Shown here: piece after piece, positions 14,258 to 17,241 of the stretch
How the letters are laid out: each line of letters opens with the position of its first letter
Numbering within the stretch: the first letter of the stretch is position 1
NCBI GenBank assembly: GCA_015068055.1
Contig: SVLG01000046.1
Coordinates: 1 to 17,241, forward strand
Reading direction: 5' to 3'
DNA from: Oscillospiraceae bacterium
GTDB taxonomy: Bacteria > Bacillota_A > Clostridia > Oscillospirales > Oscillospiraceae
Length of the DNA: 17,241 bases
Made by a program: the position numbers and the translations under genes
Notes under the pieces: model-generated
What the model was told of the DNA's origin: nothing
The model's database searches: none
Seen by the model: the letters and a program-made list of their open reading frames with translations, nothing else

Positions 14258-14715
14258 AGTTTTCCCTCCTTTTTGAGTGTGTCCAGGAGTGCCGCGCAGC
14301 CGCGGTTCACATCCTGCCAGGTCGCTTCAAAATCCCCGGTGTACCAAGGGTCGGCCACGTCCCGGGGGGTATCAGTGTAGTCAAGGAGCATACGGTATTT
14401 GCCTTCGGTATCGGGGCAGATGCGCTCCATGTTCCGGAGATTGTAGCTGTCCATGCAGATGAGGAGGTCATAGTGGTCGTAGTCGGCCTTCGTCATCTGC
14501 CGGGCGATCTTGCCCGCACAGTCTATGCCGTGTTCGGCCAGTTTACGCCGCGCCGGGGGATAGACGCTGTTGCCCAGTTCTTCCCGGCTGGTGGCCGCCG
14601 AGGCGATCTCAAACCGCCGATCCAGCCCGGCCTTTTTCACCATATCCTTCATCACAAACTCCGCCATGGGACTGCGGCAGATATTCCCGTGGCATACGAA
14701 CAGTATTTTTACCAT
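14254..14715 (-). CDS. Low-molecular-weight protein tyrosine phosphatase
   Basis: This 153-residue cytoplasmic enzyme hydrolyses phosphotyrosine (or phosphoarginine in YwlE-type members). The signature CHGNICRSP holds nucleophile Cys8 and phosphate-binding Arg14 (C-x5-R), followed by Ser15. The general-acid Asp122 sits in DVADPWYTGDF. The length is typical. I start at the ATG at 14715, directly before the first strand KILFVCHGN, with GGAG 4 bases upstream; the frame is open to 14808, but that adds a low-complexity stretch outside the family. It leads a two-gene unit with the membrane-anchored protein. No tyrosine kinase is visible in this window. The integrative element ends shortly upstream of its start, so its promoter region may have been altered by insertion. 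Confidence 0.92.
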   Translation of the reverse strand: MVKILFVCHGNICRSPMAEFVMKDMVKKAGLDRRFEIASAATSREELGNSVYPPARRKLAEHGIDCAGKIARQMTKADYDHYDLLICMDSYNLRNMERICPDTEGKYRMLLDYTDTPRDVADPWYTGDFEATWQDVNRGCAALLDTLKKEGKL

Positions 14716-14814
14716 GGTCTCCGTACCCCTTCGTAAATCCTTGAAAGCATTGATATTACAGCATTTTTTGAACTTTGCATTTTCCGTAGTCTTCACAAAA
14801 ATCTCCACAAATCC

Positions 14815-14863
14815 CCAAACTTACACCATCAAATGGTGTAAGTTTGGTGTAAATCCGGTGTAA
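14815..14863. repeat. GGTGTAA repeat array with inverted copy at element end
   Basis: Three direct copies of GGTGTAA start at 14835, 14846 and 14857, exactly 11 bases apart. An inverted copy, TTACACC, lies at 14821-14827. Together the inverted copy and the first direct copy form a 15-bp perfect inverted repeat (14815-14829 and 14833-14847). TTACACC-ATCAAAT-GGTGTAA looks like a tyrosine-recombinase core with a 7-base spacer, and the other copies like arm-type binding sites. The array ends 5 bases from the int stop codon. Confidence 0.65.
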
Positions 14864-14868
14864 ATAAT

Positions 14869-16116
14869 TCAGGCGTGAGAGCGGACGTTTTTGTCCGTGC
14901 CGGCGGGATCGTCGATGTCGTAGAAGCCGTTTTTCTGCCACGCTTCGTCGATCTTTTTAGCCTGCCCGGCGGCGAAATCATAGCCTGCGTGCGTGTAGGT
15001 GTCGAGGGTGGTGCTTACGTCGGAGTGGCCCATCAGGTACTGCAGAGCCTTGACATCCATGCCGCGCTTCACGCAGTTGGTGCAGTAGGTGTGGCGGAGC
15101 ACGTGGGGCGTGATGTGGGGCAGGGGATGGTCGGGATGGAGTTTGTCGTACTTCGTCTGAGCCCAGCTCAGCTCGTGCTCGATGTGCAGAGAAACTTTGG
15201 GATTGCTGTTTTTGTCGAGGAGGAGAAAGCCGGTGTAACCGTCGATCATGGGCTCGGTCCTGACTTTGGGACGGCGGGCCAGGATTTTCCTGAGGGCGCA
15301 ATACACGTTGTCGTTCATGGGGAGGTAGCGGCAGCCGCTGCGGGTCTTGGTCTTTTCCACGTGATAGCGGCCGCTGCGTTCCCGGAGGAGCTGGTGATCC
15401 ACCCGGATCCGGCGCTTTTCAAAGTCCAGATCCTTTCTGGTCAGCCCGCAGAACTCACTGACACGCATACCCGTCTCCAGCAGTACTACAAACTCGTCAT
15501 AGTACTTGGAGTAGGTTTTATCGTGGGCCACGTAGTCCATCCAGGTGGCAATCTCTTCCTCGGAGAGAGCCTCCCTCTGAACCGTATCGTTCACCACAAC
15601 ATCGGTCAGCTTGAAATTAAACGGGTTCTTTCGGATCGCATCTTCGTCGCAGGCCATCTGGAAGGCGGGCTTGAGAACGCCGCGAACGCTGCTGATGGTG
15701 CTGTAGCTCCTGCCGTCCTGCTGCTGCATCTTGGCAAACCAGCTCTTTACATCGGAAACCTTGATCTGGGAGATCTTGAGGTAGCCGAAATCTTCCTTTT
15801 TCAGCAGATTCAGCACGAAGTTATAACCGACTTTGGTGTTGTGCCGAACGCCGACTTTGAGAGCTGTGTAGCGCTCCGTCAGATCGATGACGGAGATCTC
15901 ACCGTTTCCGTAGTCGATGCCGAAGAGGAGCTGAGTGTGGATCTCTTTTTCTTTCTTGCGGAGCAGGTCCAGAGTGGGGGCGTAGACGGTCTTAAGATTG
16001 CCTCTGAGATCCTTGTAACGGTACTGATAGCTTTTGTTCTTGCGCTGGCTTTCGCCGGGCTTGAGTACCCGGCCCTTATTATCCTTTCGTTTATTATCCT
16101 TGCGTTTATTGTTCAT
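14869..16116 (-). CDS. int: Tyrosine recombinase, Tn916 Int family
   Basis: This 415-residue integrase catalyses integration and excision of the element. It resembles Tn916 Int along its length. The N-terminal arm-binding domain (about 1-72) includes the Tn916-like KGRVLKPGESQRKNKSYQYRY and DIxDG-like FGIDYGNG; a SAM-like core-binding domain follows (about 75-160, including VRGVLKPAFQMACDEDAIRKNPF); the catalytic domain spans about 180-395. Catalytic residues are Arg218 (TGMRVSEF), Lys257 (EKTKTRSG), His338 and Arg341 (PHVLRHTY), His364 (MGHSDVSTT) and nucleophile Tyr374. The N-terminus contains a tandem KRKDN duplication. AAGGAG (16128-16123) lies 6 bases before the ATG and can be trapped in a hairpin. 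It has its own promoter within the leader. Confidence 0.95.
   Translation of the reverse strand: MNNKRKDNKRKDNKGRVLKPGESQRKNKSYQYRYKDLRGNLKTVYAPTLDLLRKKEKEIHTQLLFGIDYGNGEISVIDLTERYTALKVGVRHNTKVGYNFVLNLLKKEDFGYLKISQIKVSDVKSWFAKMQQQDGRSYSTISSVRGVLKPAFQMACDEDAIRKNPFNFKLTDVVVNDTVQREALSEEEIATWMDYVAHDKTYSKYYDEFVVLLETGMRVSEFCGLTRKDLDFEKRRIRVDHQLLRERSGRYHVEKTKTRSGCRYLPMNDNVYCALRKILARRPKVRTEPMIDGYTGFLLLDKNSNPKVSLHIEHELSWAQTKYDKLHPDHPLPHITPHVLRHTYCTNCVKRGMDVKALQYLMGHSDVSTTLDTYTHAGYDFAAGQAKKIDEAWQKNGFYDIDDPAGTDKNVRSHA
16078..16107 (-). repeat. 15-bp tandem repeat in the 5' end of int
   Basis: Two copies, 16078-16092 and 16093-16107, differ at one base. They encode consecutive NKRKD-type units near residues 3-13 of Int, adding five basic residues compared with the start of Tn916 Int as I recall it. 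Confidence 0.7.
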
Positions 16117-16122
16117 TAGTTA

Positions 16123-16181
16123 CTCCTTCTAAATAAGGAGCCTCGATGTGACCTTGTAATTATACCACAACAAGGCTCCTT
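16123..16181 (-). promoter_or_regulatory. int leader with two mutually exclusive hairpins
   Basis: On the minus strand, CTCCTT (16140-16135) can pair with the int ribosome-binding site AAGGAG (16128-16123) around a 6-base loop, hiding it. The same CTCCTT is part of GGCTCCTT (16142-16135), which can pair with AAGGAGCC (16181-16174) upstream, freeing the ribosome-binding site. TTGT (16173-16170) and ACAA (16157-16154) can extend the upstream hairpin. The local -10 box lies between the two arms, so only read-through transcripts contain the upstream arm. Confidence 0.55.
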
Positions 16182-16187
16182 TTTCCA
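16159..16187 (-). promoter_or_regulatory. Promoter of int
   Basis: On the minus strand, TGGAAA (16187-16182), a 17-base spacer and consensus TATAAT (16164-16159) form a probable promoter. Transcription would start near 16152, leaving a leader of about 36 bases that holds the CTCCTT/AAGGAG hairpin. Confidence 0.6.
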
Positions 16188-16203
16188 TATGTATTGTTGG
16201 GGT

Positions 16204-16398
16204 TTAGATCGAATAGCTCTGATCGAGGAACTTGATGAGCAAGTCCTTCTTGAACAGGCGCTTATTGCCGTTCCAGAGAACAAACGGACAGTCGGGCTCA
16301 TTGGAGATTTCGCGCAGCTTGTTCATGCCGATGTTGCAGTAAGCCGCAGCCTCCTCCAGAGTCAGATAGGCCTTGTCCTGGATGGGGATGTTCTTCAT
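16204..16398 (-). CDS. xis: Excisionase (Tn916 Xis-like)
   Basis: This 64-residue DNA-binding protein has the winged-helix MerR-like fold of excisionases: YLTLEEAAAYCNIGMNKLREISNEP is the helix-turn-helix and LWNGNKRLFKKDLLIKFLD the wing and last helix. The layout matches Tn916 Xis, which bends element ends and directs Int toward excision. It lies 87 bases upstream of int and directly downstream of the FtsK-like gene. The ATG at 16398 is preceded by a very long ribosome-binding sequence, but the distance to it (12 bases) is longer than usual. Confidence 0.88.
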   Translation of the reverse strand: MKNIPIQDKAYLTLEEAAAYCNIGMNKLREISNEPDCPFVLWNGNKRLFKKDLLIKFLDQSYSI

Positions 16399-16406
16399 GA
16401 TGTCAA

Positions 16407-16420
16407 ATCACCTCCTTTCT
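16407..16420 (-). promoter_or_regulatory. Exceptionally long Shine-Dalgarno sequence of xis
   Basis: AGAAAGGAGGTGAT on the minus strand is complementary over 14 bases to the usual 3' tail of Firmicutes 16S rRNA (ATCACCTCCTTTCT). It also contains the last codons and the TGA stop (16410-16408) of the FtsK-like gene, which couples the two genes. Confidence 0.7.
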
Positions 16421-17241
16421 AAATTACTCTCATCAAACCAATAGGCTTGAAACACTGTACTGTCATAGAGCAGAAACCGGCCGCGGGCGTCCTTGGGGAT
16501 TTCATCTGCGGCAGCTGTGCTGTCAAGGATGATCTGCGAGAGAATATTGTCGGCTCGGCCGCAGATGCGGCAATCGAGATTGTTTCGGATTTGACCGGAG
16601 ATGAGCCCCGCGTCCGGGCGCTGTGTGGCCAGGATCAGATGAATACCGAAAGCACGGCCCTGACGTGCGATTATGGCCAGCCTGGCCTCAATCTCTGCCA
16701 GCAATTCCTTGCGTTCTTTGGAGGCGCCGGTTCTGTCCAGAACTTCGGCTACTTCATCACAGGCGAAGATACAGCGTCTCAACTGCTCCCGGGCGTTCTT
16801 GTTATATCCATCGATGTTGGCGCAGCCTGCGTCCTTTAAGAGCTTCTTACGCCGTTCCAGTTCGTTGACCAGTGCGGTCAAAAGCCGAAGCAGTTCCTCT
16901 TCGTTCAGGATAATTCGGCACAATTTGTGCCATGCGGGCGGAAAATCAACTCCGCCTTTGAAATCTGCGATATACACGTCGGCTCCCTTTTTTGCCGCCT
17001 GCATGAGGAGAAGCTTGAGCAATATGCTTTTGCCGGAACCGGTGGAGCCACCGAGCAGAATGTGAGGGATCTTGCCCAAATCCACCGACACCGGCCCGGC
17101 ATAACTCTCGCCGAGTGTAAGCACAAAACTGTCCGGAGACAAATACTTGTCATCCCATTCAATGAATTCCGGGAGCACAGCCTGCGCAGGGACAATCTGC
17201 AGGATGATCCGGTTTTTATTGTGGCCATATTTGATGCTGAC
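16408..17241 (-). CDS. FtsK/SpoIIIE-type DNA-transfer ATPase (TcpA-like), partial
   Basis: This is the C-terminal 277 residues of an FtsK/SpoIIIE-family motor, the type used as coupling protein or DNA pump in Tn916-like elements (orf21/TcpA). Walker A GGSTGSGKS, Walker B RRCIFACDEVAEV and the family motif ILATQRPDAGLISGQIRNN are all present, followed by RFLLYDSTVFQAYWFDE near the end. The frame is open to the right window edge, so the GTG at 17178 is probably internal and the start, with any membrane helices, lies outside. The stop codon overlaps the xis ribosome-binding site. In Gram-positive elements the protein sits at the membrane and moves the element's DNA to the recipient. Confidence 0.88.
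   Translation of the reverse strand, partial: VSIKYGHNKNRIILQIVPAQAVLPEFIEWDDKYLSPDSFVLTLGESYAGPVSVDLGKIPHILLGGSTGSGKSILLKLLLMQAAKKGADVYIADFKGGVDFPPAWHKLCRIILNEEELLRLLTALVNELERRKKLLKDAGCANIDGYNKNAREQLRRCIFACDEVAEVLDRTGASKERKELLAEIEARLAIIARQGRAFGIHLILATQRPDAGLISGQIRNNLDCRICGRADNILSQIILDSTAAADEIPKDARGRFLLYDSTVFQAYWFDESNLERR

Larger units (their letters stand above)
14815..17241 (-). mobile_element. Integrase end of an integrative element with Tn916-type int
   Basis: The order FtsK/TcpA-like ATPase, xis, int, repeat array is that of the right end of a Tn916-family or similar integrative conjugative element, with int last and the attachment end just beyond it. The left part of the element lies outside the window. 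The exact junction is somewhere in 14716-14868; I place it at the repeat array. In Tn916 many genes separate the FtsK-like gene (orf21) from xis; here they are adjacent, so this is a rearranged or compact relative. There is no tRNA gene at the junction. Confidence 0.75.

Noticed and set aside
14716..14808. A longer start for the tyrosine phosphatase
   Set aside because: The extra 31 residues have no family similarity and no ribosome-binding site was seen; the ATG at 14715 begins exactly at the conserved first strand.
14815..14847. Reading the 15-bp inverted repeat as the int terminator
   Set aside because: On the minus strand the stem is followed by GGGATTTGTGG rather than a T-run, and the direct repeats at 11-bp steps fit recombinase sites better. 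A weak terminator role is not excluded.
14835..14863. CRISPR-like or replication iteron array
   Set aside because: The repeats are only 7 bases conserved with 4-base gaps, there are three copies, and no cas or rep gene is adjacent in the window.
14875..16119. A 414-codon open frame on the plus strand opposite int
   Set aside because: It mirrors int almost exactly; all recombinase catalytic residues are found on the minus strand.

Overview
The window is a GC-rich, tightly packed bacterial chromosome segment. The gene families point to a Gram-positive anaerobe of the Clostridia, probably Oscillospiraceae-like: a clostridial short SerA paired with SerC, the UPF0237/UPF0210 pair, a Tn916-type integrase, strong AGGAGG ribosome-binding sites and short-loop terminators. 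This placement is inferred from gene content; no rRNA or tRNA gene is present to confirm it.

Left part (1-5990): the 3' end of mtaB (tRNA methylthiotransferase) is followed by a serine-synthesis operon, serC-serA-HD phosphohydrolase, whose genes overlap or nearly touch. A bidirectional terminator separates it from a convergent gene for a soluble PAS-like histidine-kinase homologue, which has serine where the phosphoacceptor histidine should be. That gene is divergent from gapA (glyceraldehyde-3-phosphate dehydrogenase). The two divergent promoters carry nearly the same dyad at their -35 positions.

Middle (6000-13800): a three-gene ABC importer operon of the nitrate/sulfonate/taurine type (ATPase, permease, lipoprotein); a TRIC/UPF0126 membrane protein; a convergent ArsP_2-type heavy-metal/manganese exporter candidate, whose stop codon and that of the TRIC gene lie inside one 46-bp perfect hairpin; a YegP-like DUF1508 protein divergent from the exporter; then an operon of a UPF0237 ACT-domain protein, a UPF0210 (PFL) protein and an NhaC-family antiporter.

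Right part (13800-17241): a reverse-strand pair made of a low-molecular-weight protein tyrosine phosphatase and a membrane-anchored repeat protein, then the integrase end of an integrative element of the Tn916 integrase family. The element reads, leftward on the minus strand, FtsK/TcpA-like ATPase (cut by the window edge), xis, int. Beyond int is a cluster of 11-bp-spaced GGTGTAA repeats with an inverted copy, probably the attachment or integrase-binding end. The leader of int can fold into two mutually exclusive hairpins that compete for its ribosome-binding site.

The observations I rate highest are the int leader switch, the GGTGTAA repeat array at the element end, the His-less kinase beside gapA with shared promoter dyads, and the HD hydrolase coupled to serC-serA. 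No CRISPR array, rRNA or tRNA gene was seen, and no gene-free stretch exceeds 300 bases.
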